Source of the DNA: Panax quinquefolius
Taxonomy: Eukaryota; Streptophyta; Magnoliopsida; Apiales; Araliaceae
Assembly: GCA_020205615.1 (NCBI GenBank)
Contig: CM035162.1
Span: 42,460,464-42,524,463 of the forward strand
Direction: 5' to 3'
Length of the DNA stretch: 64,000 bases
This document shows, one piece after another, positions 20,640 to 31,439 of this stretch. Numbering within the stretch: position 1 is the first letter of the stretch; each line of letters starts with the position of its first letter. The position numbers and the translations under genes are program-made. The notes below the pieces were generated by a model. That model saw nothing but the letters and a program-made list of their open reading frames with translations, was not told the DNA's origin and ran no database searches.

Positions 20640-21260
20640 TTTGGAATTGATTATTATATTCTGTGCTTAATTTAATAATTGTTTGGCCAGCAGTTAATCT
20701 GATATCTTTGATGGAATTGAAAGAGGAAATCTTAGATTAGATCTGAATATAATAACGCATGAATTTGTTGATTCTTTCTTAAACATAACAGTGTATGCCA
20801 TGCGTAACTTTGTTAGGAGTTTGTGCTTAATGAATCTGTTTTAAGTGTCTTGTAAGAAAGTAGCAAAATAACTGAAAGATGTCTTTTTATTAATCATTGA
20901 AAGATGTTAATAAATTGATAAGCAATTCTAGTTAGCAACTCATTGAATTAATCAAGTGGGAATAAGATAAAGCGATTATTGCAAAGCAATTGGGGAAATT
21001 GTATTCGTATGTCTTAATCATCTGGTAATCAATCTTTGTCTGTTTAATTAGTTCTTAATTATTTTATTTTAATCAAATTTTCATAAATCAAGTGGGGAGA
21101 CTATTTAAGTGGGTTAAATTAGTAGAAACTTGATAGTTAGAATATTAATTAGCAATTGTTCTATGTGGTTCGACAATCTTTCTTATCACTTTATTACTTA
21201 ATTGACCGTGTGCACTTGCGCTTATTTGTCATTATATAAATCGGACAACACTTGGTGCGT
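20640..21260 (+). repeat. LTR-like AT-rich sequence, Tat/Retand style
   Basis: This stretch ends with TGTGGTTCGACAATC, a polypyrimidine-rich part and ACCGTGTGCACTTGCG. That layout is often seen at the 3' end of Tat/Retand-type LTRs and leaders. I see no partner copy and no defined TG/CA ends, so this rests on resemblance only. Confidence 0.3.
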
Positions 21261-21663
21261 GCAATAGGTGCAACAGAATCATAACAGTGTGAAACCCATC
21301 AATAAATTAAAATATTACTAAGCATGCTCATTAATTTCTCTTGAGTTAGCAAAATAATCAGATTCTTATCATTGGCCCTTCATAGAGAATAAACAACTCA
21401 TGGCTCAAACTAGTACTAACACAACCAACATTCTCAAATTATTTAAATAAATAACATGCATAATTACACTATTACTTTCAAAGCTTACTAAAAATCCATA
21501 ACAAAATAAAACTACTAGAGTTTTAAAAACACTCCCAAACTTGTAATTAATATTGTCCCCGATGTTAAAGTTGACAGAATTGAAACAAAATACTTCCCTG
21601 TGGTCAATCATGGATGCGCTCCCTCACCAATGTCCTCCTCTGAATCATCATTGTACTGAGGCA

Positions 21664-22200
21664 TCATTGGTGGAGCGGAGAACTGAATAGGAGGCGAGGC
21701 GGTATTGATTGAGTCCACAACTCGCGAACATCTTGTCCAATGTAGCATTGCACAGGTGCCTCTGTATGCCCCTCTGGATCCGTGGCATCAGGGATCTCTG
21801 GAACTGCGAAACCAGCCCCGGTAGGCTTGCCACCACCCCACTGCTGGAAGCGGGCGATGATACTATGGTCTATTAAACTTTTAAGATGCTTAATGATCTC
21901 ATCCTTGCTCCACTTCACCTTGGCCCTCCTGCACAGGCTGCATATAAATGACGGGTGAGGTAACCGGACAGTAGAACTACCCTGAATGGCAAGCACGATG
22001 GAGCCCTGAATTAATCTTCCAATGTCGATTGTCATCCCCTATACAATAGCATAAAGTAGCAAAGCCCTATCGCGGGTGACATCACTTATATGAGTGGTTG
22101 GCAAAAGCTTGGCACATATGAAGTATTACCAAGCTTTGCCGTAGCGACTAAGCTCCTTCGCTGGAAAGCTAACTGGGACCTGCTCTCTTGATTTCCAAAT
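21664..22200 (-). pseudogene. 'Putative plant transposon protein' fragment (Transposase_32-like)
   Basis: The minus strand reads ELSRYGKAW, ICAKLLPTTHISDVTRDRAL, LLYAIV, a stop, then MTIDIGRLIQGSI, LPHPSFICSLCRRAKVKWS. This is the typical order of the plant domain known as Transposase_32, common in gypsy-rich regions and also present in the Athila-like element below (28.0-29.1 kb). Two stops lie in the first part and the N-terminal half is absent. The last part (MTIDIG onward, start 22035) is an open 123-residue frame. The hAT-like MITE follows directly at 22226. Confidence 0.6.
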
Positions 22201-22225
22201 AAGGCTGCGATCCAAACGGTTCGGG

Positions 22226-22575
22226 CAGGGACGGAGCCAGGATTTGTTGGTCAAAAAATTTTTTAACAGCATAAAATATATTAATCACTAAAATATAAAA
22301 TTTCACTATTACAAAACATATTTTTACTAAAATAAAAATAATATAGTAATAGAATTTGCTTTGACAAAGATAATAAAACATAGAAAAAAAAATCTTTTAA
22401 AACATATCAAAACTTCGTCAAAACTTTGAAGTAGTCGCCTTTACAAAATTTTCAAACCAAACCAAAATGTACAAGTGAGTTTTATAAAATTTTCAAACTT
22501 TGGGGGTGAATCTTTCAAAAATTTCAAACCTTGGGGGGTGGCGGCCCCTTCAATATACATGTGGCTTCGTCCCCA
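22226..22575. mobile_element. hAT-like MITE
   Basis: The ends are CAGGGACGGAGCCA (22226) and, inverted, TGGCTTCGTCCCC (22562-22574), giving near-matching TIRs. The 8-bp flanks GGTTCGGG and GGTTCAGA differ at two positions and would be a worn hAT-type target duplication. The 350-bp interior has no ORF and contains a repeated AAATTTTCAAAC motif. The short GGGGCGGAGCC-type TIR is common in plant hAT MITEs. Confidence 0.6.
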
Positions 22576-22813
22576 GGTTCAGAGCACGATTTGACTCGAC
22601 TCGAAAAAAACGAATGAGGACTTGATTCGATTAATAATATATGATCTAAATCTAAGCATAAAAAATAATTCAAATAAAAATATGAGTAGAATTTGAGTAA
22701 TGTTATACTCGACTCGTTTAAAATTCAAACTACTCAAATTCTTGATTCTGATTCGTTACAAACTCGATTGATACAGATTTGATTAGATACTCGATACATA
22801 CTCTTATAATATA
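22576..22813. other. CTCGACTCG-rich spacer
   Basis: Short AT-rich spacer with repeated CTCGACTCG/ACTCGATT motifs. No element boundaries were recognised. Confidence 0.3.
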
Positions 22814-23149
22814 TGTTGGTTTATGATTTTAATGATGACAATATTATTGGATTTTATATTTAGTGTAATGGATTTTATTTAAATGGATTTTATTGTTTGG
22901 GTTGATTTAATTTATAAGTTAATTTCTTTGTTGGCCCAAATTTGATTAATAGTCCATTAGTTTATAAAAAGATATTATTGTTAAATATTTCCTTAATATT
23001 TATCCTGTTTTGAATCATAATTAGAAATTCTCTTTGATAAAAAGTCTTTTTAAATGAGTTGACTAAGCAATCGTGTTAGACCATGTCTCCTTTATTTTAG
23101 CTATCTGATATATGATTTGGATATTATATATTTCTAATATATATCCGCT

Positions 23150-23200
<51 letters not shown>

Positions 23201-23367
23201 TTACCAATTTGAACGTGATTTGGAGATTTTCTAGGAGTTGGTATAATTAAGGAATCTCATTCAAAGTTGATAGAGCTGTTTTTTAAGGTAACATGCTAAC
23301 AGTTTGTTTTTGACTCTATCAGCTATACGTTGGATATTCCTTGACTCCATCATACCAGTATATCTTT
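22814..23367 (+). repeat. Possible partial copia LTR, cut by element A
   Basis: It begins TGTTGGTTTATGATTTTAATGATGACAAT, a start often seen in long Ty1/copia (SIRE-type) LTRs, and contains no ORF. Its right side is interrupted by the 5' end of element A at 23368, so the rest would lie beyond the window. There is a (TA)n tract at 23153-23198. The family assignment is tentative. Confidence 0.35.
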
Positions 23368-24186
23368 TGTAAGACCCCAATTTTCATAAATAAAGATTAA
23401 TTTTTCTCGAAATATATTTTTCATATTATGGTGTGGTCTTGATATAATATTATAGTTGTGGGTAATATTTACAAATTTTGCAAAGTATGCAAGTTGTTAT
23501 ATTCGTACGACGGCACAATCATTAGTGGACCCCACAACGGAATTATTGTCGGAGTCAAAAAATGATAGAAATATCTTTTTATAAAAATAACGGCGAAAAT
23601 TTTACCGTTAACTGTTGAAATACCTGGTGTTAAAAATGCGATGTCTGGCGTGGTTGCATAGAAAGACACTACGGTATTGATTATTGATGCTTACATGAGA
23701 AGTCACTCAGTTTTATTCAATTATTGCTACAGTAATTGCCGCATAGTATCTCACGTTATTTGATTCAATTATTGTCAATATTTTATATATTATTAAATCA
23801 ATAATTGAGATGACAAGTTATTCATATTATTATCTGCATAATTAATAATGTCTAGAAAGTTCTGTCGATCGAGGAAAGGGGTTTAGTCACCTAATTATGC
23901 GTCAATAGGGAGAAACCCTTATCGGAATGCCCCCTCTTTCCTGGGAACGATCTGGTTGTTAATATTGCGAGTTATAATAATGATGAATAAATGTTGTTAA
24001 AAATATTGAAGGAATTTTATGAAGTATTTGTTGTAAGTTTGGCGTATCATTTGGACCCCCACTTATCCATTTTTTCAAAATAGTCGGGAGAAGTTATCTC
24101 AGTTTTGTATTATATATATGAATTATATAAAATATATATATATATATATATATATTATAAATGATGGAATGTCGTATAAGGCATGA

Positions 24187-24260
<74 letters not shown>

Positions 24261-25413
24261 AGGTGAAGGAAAAAAAAATTGGGGTTGGGGTTCAATGGGG
24301 GTGGGGTGGGGGGAAGAAACGTGGATGGGAGGGAGTTGTAATATTATTAATATTATAATTATTATAATAATTTTTGTTTTATTTGATTATAAATAAAATA
24401 TATTATATTTTATTTAAAATATTCGCCCGTGAATTCTTTATGTGCGTCCATGATTAAAATTTTCAAATAGTATCCTTTCCACTCTCCTATAAATAGGATG
24501 CTTAGTTAGAATTGAAAATCACACCAGAATCAGAGAATTCTTCTTCTATAATCTTGAGCGTATTTCTTTAGAATTTAAGGAAGCTTTGAGCATAGTAAAC
24601 AGTTCAAGTTTTTTTCAAGAATATTCCCGCTATATCAGTTGGAATACTCTCCTTTTTAAGGTAAGAAATATTATTTTTGTTCAGTATTCGTATGAAATAA
24701 TATTTTCTTCCATACTCTGTAGTATGTAAGTAATATTATTTTATTTCAGATTTCGAATTTTATACTCATTTTGTTAAGTTTTGGCTTCTATACTCCATGA
24801 AATTAGTAGAATATCCTTGATATTTGCGCTTCATCCAGTATCTTTTCATGAAAATATTATTCTGAGCATTTTTGATAAGTTTTAACTTTTTTCATGTCGG
24901 AGTACTATTTACGGGGTACTATTCCCGAATTACTATTACTCGGGTACTATTCATCCAGGGCACTATTCATGATAAAAATTGATTTCTTTTCGATCCAAAT
25001 CATTTTTGATACAATATTATTCTTGAATTTTACTTCACAAAGCAGTATCATGTTGACAATTTGGACATTATTGAATTCTGACAATTTGGACATTATTGAA
25101 TTCTAGATAAATTAAATTATAAATCTTTAAAAATTTATCCTTTGCTTTTTTTAATTGAATTCTTATATGTTGAAGGTAACCATAATTTATCTACATTATC
25201 TTACATAATAAAGCTCACCCTTTGCTTTCATTGTTCTCTTCGTGAAATGAGAATATACCGAGACTAGTTGAGGAGCGGAGTGACGGTCCGGATGTTTCAG
25301 ATTAGTAGTCCTCACTATTTTGTGAAATAGTGTGATAATAATTGTAATGAGGACTTATTTTGAGTTTGAATAACGCCTAGATGATAATATTTGTATTAAA
25401 ACTCACATATTAT
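23368..25413 (+). repeat. Element A 5' LTR, main part
   Basis: It starts TGTAAGACCCCAATTTT like the other Tekay LTRs here. It carries (TA)n tracts (24129-24156, 24191-24257), a G-rich run at 24283-24315 and a TATA box at 24487. Compared with the 3' LTR it lacks about 455 bp at 25168 (present as 45246-45700). A 25-bp unit ACAATTTGGACATTATTGAAT.. is doubled at 25053-25103. The last 56 bp of this LTR lie after the Athila insertion, at 36906-36961. Confidence 0.85.
24487..24495 (+). promoter_or_regulatory. LTR TATA box (element A)
   Basis: CTATAAATA lies in the LTR middle, followed about 30 bp later by a CA-rich start region. The same context in D is CTATAAATAG at 46941-46950. It is degraded to TTTAAATA in the 3' LTR of A near 44575. 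Confidence 0.6.
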
Positions 25414-26765
25414 GGTCATTTGAACAAGTAAAAAGCAATAATATAGTAAGTGAATAAAGTATCGCTCCCACGAAGACAAATTAGCAAGAAATTTAACTTC
25501 ACAATTATCAATTTTCTATTAATCCTAATTCTATTAAACTATTCAATTCAATGGTTTAAAATTATAGAAACTAAATTAATAAATAAATAAACTATCACCA
25601 AATAATCACAAATATAAAAATCCGAAATTTCAAACAATTGATGGAGAATTAGACTTATGATTTCACCCTAAGCTTCACTCTGATTTTCAAACCTTTATTC
25701 CAATTCAACTCAATATCTCAGTTTATTAATCAAGAACACGAATGTAGTACTAGCCACCTCTCGATGCACTAATACCGTATTAACTCAAATCCACAAATTA
25801 GATAGAACCAAGTTAAACACCTAAATCAACCAACTCACTATATCTCTATGTGAACTGAAATTAAAGAAGGTTTAAGATTAAGTTCTCTATCCGATTACAT
25901 GCGATGTCAAGCATATCTCTACCTTAACAATAATCAAGAATCTTCTATTCACAAAATTCATGACACATGCTATATTAACTAAGTCTAGATTTGAATATCC
26001 TCTCTCGATTCCATACAAATCCACAAAGAACTGTTGATCAAGCAATTCATAAATTCACGCTCAAATTAACATAGATAAACTGAAAATACTTTTTTGAACT
26101 GGAAATCAAGATTTATAAAATCATCGTTTCACCCAAGGATCCATCACAAGCCTAATAAGCAAATTAGTTCATAACGAATGAAATAAAAACTGAATAATTC
26201 AAAGGAAACATCCTTCCAATTACAAATATAAAAGTAAGATGAAGAGTAATGCGAAACCACCCTTTACGTAGCCTTAATCTACAACCGTCACGAAATTCTC
26301 TTCCAATCACTCCTCCAAAGCTTGAAATCAAAATCTGGAAATTATCTCTGTAATACGCTTTTCGTGATCCGTGATATGTTGTTTTTAATGCAATATATAT
26401 CACCCCCTATGTTCTGGCCGAAGTCCCTCCTAATTAGAGTCCATGCGCCTAACAAAAGTCTCACAATCCACTTCCCAACAATCTTCAAATCAAACCAGGA
26501 GACTCCAGTTGAGACTCGCCCCCCATACGGGGGTAAATAATTATATGCCATTTCCGCTGGCTAGTCCACTGTTAAAGAAATTTTGGTACTTCATGAATTT
26601 TTCCAACTTTGTTCCAAAAGACCTCCTTTCTTCACCACTTGTCTCCATGACCACCCTACACATAAAAGAACATGAAACGAGTAAAAACGAACACAAAATA
26701 AGAAAATAACTACGAATTTAAGCTTGAAATGAACATCGATTCGTGGATATGAAATCCACTTATCA
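25414..26765 (-). repeat. Athila-like 3' LTR (end incomplete)
   Basis: Direct repeat of 35523-36905 with a few differences per 100 bp. On the minus strand it begins TGATAAGTGGATTT right after the PPT. The distal end should read TTTTACCCAACA but is missing; homology fades in GGTCA..ACAAGTA near 25414-25430. Confidence 0.85.
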
Positions 26766-27813
26766 AAGTCCCCCACACTTAAAATGTGCTAGTCCTCAAG
26801 CACAAAACAAACTACATGTTATGCAATGCAATGAGATGAAATAAATAAAATCTAAATGCCTTCGAATCCAACAATATCGCAGAATCAAAATTATCCCATC
26901 AGCCTCAAAGAAAACAAGCAACTCTATAATATGAATTACCAAAACCAATCCACAGTTTTGTATTAATTCACAAATCTTGAACAATTATCAATGGTATATT
27001 GTGCGTGTGTTCAACATCTATAAGAACTGGTACGGACTCAAATTCAATACATAAGCAATTTCTTAGAAGGAATCACACAGTACAAACTTAAAAATTTCAA
27101 AAATAGGCACAATCCAACTAAAACTAAGCAATACCAAATTCAAGGGTTCATGCAGGATACTTATACCTCTTTTTTTTTCATTTCTTTCTCTCTTACAGGG
27201 GCTTGTTGCTCTTTTCCGTTATTATTCCCCCTTTTTTTTAGATAGATGGTTGGTGAGTGCGTTTTACACTCCATCTCACGCTTGTGTTTATGAGGAATAT
27301 TTCTCCTCAGCCCACCACAAGACTCAACATGTTTCATTTTTTTTTCATTTTTTTTCAAAGCTTATATACCCCACATATACTCCCCCAAACTTAGGTTCTT
27401 GCCTAATTTTAGCCTTTACTGCCTATCCTTGTCATTTTCTCATTTACCCTAGCATTATCCTTTAAAAACTATTTATGTATCAATTTGAACTGACCAGTCA
27501 ACAAAGATGTTATTAACGTATAACCTTTTTATAATAATTTTAAAACAAGCGCAAGATTCGATTCATAACATAAATTATATCACAGTTCTAATAATCAATA
27601 CTGTACTGGTTAACTTATTCTCAATCTCATCATTGGCCCACAAATAACATGAATTGCAACACTGTTGGACATATGCAAACACAATATTTAACTAGATATT
27701 TTTTTCTTCTTTTTTTTTTAACAAAAATGCACTATATACAAAACTAAACACAATGCAATGACAACAATAACCTAAGCTACTATGTATGCACCTAAGCTAT
27801 CATGCAATTCTTC
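26766..27813 (-). other. Athila-like 3' untranslated region with PPT
   Basis: On the minus strand AAGTGTGGGGGACTT (26780-26766) directly precedes the 3' LTR and is the polypurine tract. The rest is non-coding and AT-rich, with further AAGTTTGGGGGAG copies at about 27391 and 27905. Confidence 0.7.
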
Positions 27814-29170
27814 TTAAATAACTATGCAACACTCGAATTTAAAATGACCAAATTTAAACCTAAATACTAAATATGCATGCAAACATGAATTTAACTCCCC
27901 CAAACTTAAGTAATACAATGTCCCCATTGGATGAATAATCAAAAATATGTGTGTGAGGACTTCCTCGCTATCGCTTAAGTCCGAGGAGGTGGTTGTTGCT
28001 TCTTCTTCATCGTAATCACTTGGTGGAAATCTGGCAAAGGGTCCGGTTGTTGATATGGAAATTGAGTCACGGGTTGAAGCTTTGAAGGGTTGTGTTGAGT
28101 GAGGCAAAAGATGCGCGTTCATAGCATCAAACATGTGATTCGCCGCATCGCCTAATCGCCAGATTTCCCGACGTGTCGCTTTTATTGTGCGTAGCCATAT
28201 CCGATTTTGGAACTCAAGGAACCGAGGATCGGATATTGCCTTTCACCGTGGTACCGCCAAATTTAGCCCCTTGATCGCCAGTAGTCTGCATCATCATCCT
28301 CCGATGCCTCTCAGAGCATCAACTTCGCCTTCCCAAGTCGACGGAAAAATAAAGCCTGCACCTCGTGGATGTGACTCGCCTCCCGCCCATACACATAATA
28401 CCGCGCTATCATTCTAGAATCAAGCAAAGCGAGTGGCATTGTGTGGGCTCATCGTCGGACCATCTCACCCCTCGATTGCGACACAACCCACATATGAGTG
28501 ATGGGTGTGGCAAGCCCACCAAAAATTTCCACGTAAACACACGGCATGATGGAGAAAACAGATAATAGCCCCGACGTCCATAATGAAATCTTGCACAATT
28601 TGCATACAACAACAACGCCTTCTCTTTGGTGATATCCGAGGAGTGTGTGGGACGGAAGAAATTTAGCGATAAGAAACGCGTATCATATTTTTCCATACAA
28701 AGCTAAGGTCCTTGCTATGGAACACTATGCCTCCCTTCCGACCTTTCATCCAAGATGTTCCGGCTTTGTCATCCTCGTGATTATTTCATCAAAGTCCGGA
28801 TCAAAATCACGAGTCGAGCATATTGGCATTGGTGAGGTACCGCAGCAAATGATAATAAGTGTTTATTCAGATCAAGATCGAACGGGACCAAGCGAACCCC
28901 GCATATACGTTGAATGGGGCTTTGTCCCGAGCATCGCATAAAATTCTTCGACAATGTTAACCACAAATGGTTCGGATTTTGGTGAATTTGATCCACCCCT
29001 TTTGATAGATTTGAGGCATCATCTCCCCATCATTGGGATTCGGGCCCAATCCTCATCCGTGTAAGGGCTTTGTTAGCATGTACTCATACCCTATCATGCA
29101 TGGTGGCACTCACAAATTTTCTGGCGATCATCAAAGGTTCGTGGTTTGCCAGTGGATCTTGAACTCTCTC
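27814..29170 (-). pseudogene. Athila-like downstream ORF (env-like position), Transposase_32-like
   Basis: Located between integrase and 3' LTR in sense orientation, the place of the env-like ORF in Athila. Remnants read PFVVNIVEEFYAML, ICGVRLVPFD, FLIAKFLPSHTPRIS, KEKALLLYA, LPHPSLICGLCRNRGVRWSD, spread over three frames. The open 106-residue C-terminal frame (28134-27814) is rich in Ser/Thr/acidic residues. The motif order equals the Transposase_32 fragment at 21664-22200. No clear envelope feature (signal peptide or transmembrane helix) is conserved, so an envelope role cannot be claimed. Confidence 0.6.
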
Positions 29171-30059
29171 CCTTTGGCGTTTAGATGTTGGTTGTGAAGC
29201 CATTGATTGTTGTAGACACACTAATTCCACCCAAACTTGGTTTACCTAAACTGTCAAAACATGTGGCATGCACATGGTTTTTTTCTTCCCCCAAACTAGG
29301 TGTTTTCTATGGTAATCTTGAGAGAGAAGATGAAGATGAAGTGGAATTGTGCTCAAAGTCCCCCAAACTTGTCAAATCTGTGGCCTCAGGTAGAAGGAGT
29401 GGAGTGTATGTGGTGATAATGGGGATTGAGTGATAGGTTTATATAGAGGTGTTGTGGGGGGAGAGGAATGGGAGTACTTGATGATGTGGGGTAGTGGAAT
29501 TGTGGGGGTGAAGTGGGTTCAATGGATTTAGGTAATGGGTAGAAGTAATGTGTTAGGAGTTGTAGATCGTGGGTGTATGTGTAGAGAAAGAAGGGTTCAA
29601 TTAGGAAGATGAACATATATGCGTGTGCGTGTGTGGGGGAAAATATGTATGCCCAGCTTCAGAGACCCTCCTCTGGGGGGGTAAAGTTAATAGAGTCTCG
29701 CCTGTGGGCATGCCCCCTGACTTCAGATTTTTTGGCTTCAAATTGTGCAGATAAAAATTAGCTCTTTTTTTTCTTCTTTTCTTGCCTTTGTTGTGCTATT
29801 ATCACTTTTGACCTCCTCCAAACCATAAAACATGCAAGATGTGAGATTATTGATTACTTGGAGTATGATTGAGAGATTCCATAAAACTTTTACCTATAAT
29901 ACCTACCTAATACTTAATAAAACTACATTCTAAAAATTATAAATAAAACTACTTAAAAATAACGAAATATTGGGTTGCTTCCCAATTAGCGCTTGATTTT
30001 AAGTCGTTTCAAATTTCGACTACTCCCCTCGTTTCATTGTGTATCGTTGAGGGTAATGT
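29171..30059 (-). other. Athila-like spacer with extra PPT-like motifs
   Basis: Non-coding between integrase and the downstream ORF. It holds AAGTTTGGGGGAC (about 29364), TAGTTTGGGGGAAG (about 29300) and AAGTTTGGGTGG (about 29237) on the minus strand, plus GT- and GGGG-rich simple sequence at 29440-29640. Confidence 0.6.
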
Positions 30060-31419
30060 TGATTTACATCCCGCTTTGAATCGCCACCCCAATAATGCTT
30101 TATCCGTTGACCATCGACCTTGAACGTCTCTAATGGATTACGACCGTAGAGAGTTCAACGGCGCCACGAGAGAATACCCGCTTTATAGTGAATGGTCCCA
30201 CCATCTTGATTTCAAGCTTTTTCCGGGAACAATCGCAACCGTGAGTTGAACAAGAGGATCGATTGACCTTTACCAATGTTCGATGCACAATTTTTTGGTC
30301 GTGCCATCTTTTTACCTTTTCTTTCAGATAATTTGAGTTCTCATAGCGTGAAGGCGGAATTCATCGAGCTCATTCAGTTGAAGTAGTCTTTTTTCCCCTA
30401 CAGCTGCTTGATCGAAATTGAGTTTTTGAACCGCCCAATAAGCCTTGTGCTGTAGTTCGACCGGTAAGTGACTTGCCTTCCCATACAGTAGTTGATATGG
30501 TGACATCCCGATCGGAGTTTTGTACGCAGTCTGGTATGCCCATAATGCATCGTCCAATCGAAGTGACCAATCCTTACGACTCGGATTTACTACTTTCTCC
30601 AATATTTTCTTTACTTCCCGGTTTGAGACCTCAGCTTGCCCACTTGTTTGAGGGTGATACGTTGTCGCTACCTTGTGGTTGACCTCATATCGTGTCAAAA
30701 GAGTTGTGAATGCCTTCTTGCAGAAGTGACTACCTTCGTAACTGATTATTGCTCTTGGAGTGCCAAACCTCGTGAAAATGTTTTTCATAGGAATTTGAGG
30801 ACCACTCGCATCGCTGGATGGTAGTCGCAGCTTCAACCCATTTCGAAACGTAATCCACTGCGAATAGAATATACTGATTGTTCAAAGACGAAGGGAATGG
30901 CCCCATGAAATTGATGCCCCATACATCAAAGATTTCCACTTCAAGAATTGTTTGTAGGGGCATCTCATTCCGTTTTGAGATGTTTCCCACCCTTTGACAC
31001 CTATCGCATTGTTTGACAAAATGGTGGGCATCTTTGAATAATGTGGGCCAATAAAACCCGGCTTGCAACACCTTTGCTGATGTTCGCTTGCTGCCATAAT
31101 GCCCGCCATATGCAGATGAATGGCACTCATGCATAATGTTCTTCACTTCACTATAGGGAACGCACCGTCTAATCATTTTGTCGGCGCTTTGTTTGAATAA
31201 ATACAGTTCATCCAACATGTACCACTTTACATCATGAAGAAACTTCTTTTTCTGTTGTCTTGTGAGGTCAGGTAGAAGAATATTACTCACAAGAAAATTT
31301 TCATAATCCGCATACCAAGGAAATTCTATAGAAATCCCAAACAGTTGCTCATCTGGGAATGACTCGTTAATTTCACATCTATCTTCTTTCGTTTTCCCTT
31401 GGTTTTCCAGCCTAGACAA
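30060..31419 (-). pseudogene. Athila-like integrase
   Basis: Zinc domain CHSSAYGGHYGSKRTSAKVLQ and CDRCQRVGNIS; core WGINFMGPFPSS and [11 protein letters not shown]; frameshift near 30790; then [12 protein letters not shown]. The second catalytic Asp is replaced by Tyr (codon 30740-30738, SYEGSHF instead of SDxGSHF). The catalytic Glu ([11 protein letters not shown]) remains. The C-terminal part LLFNSRLRLFP, TFKVDGQRIKHYWGG extends to about 30060 with stops. Without the Asp the integrase cannot act, apart from the frameshift. Confidence 0.85.
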
Positions 31420-31439
31420 GTGATCGGCTACTTGATTCT

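Noticed and set aside
23469..23669. Repeated ORFs near LTR starts (also 43387-43593, 45969-46229, 63462-63662)
   Set aside because: They recur only because the LTRs recur. They differ in frame and end between copies and show no protein-like motif.
24129..24257. CRISPR-like or satellite array
   Set aside because: It is a plain (TA)n microsatellite with no spacer structure.
29386..29616. Minus-strand Pro/Ser/His-rich 76-aa ORF
   Set aside because: A translation of GT/GGGG simple sequence in the Athila-like spacer.
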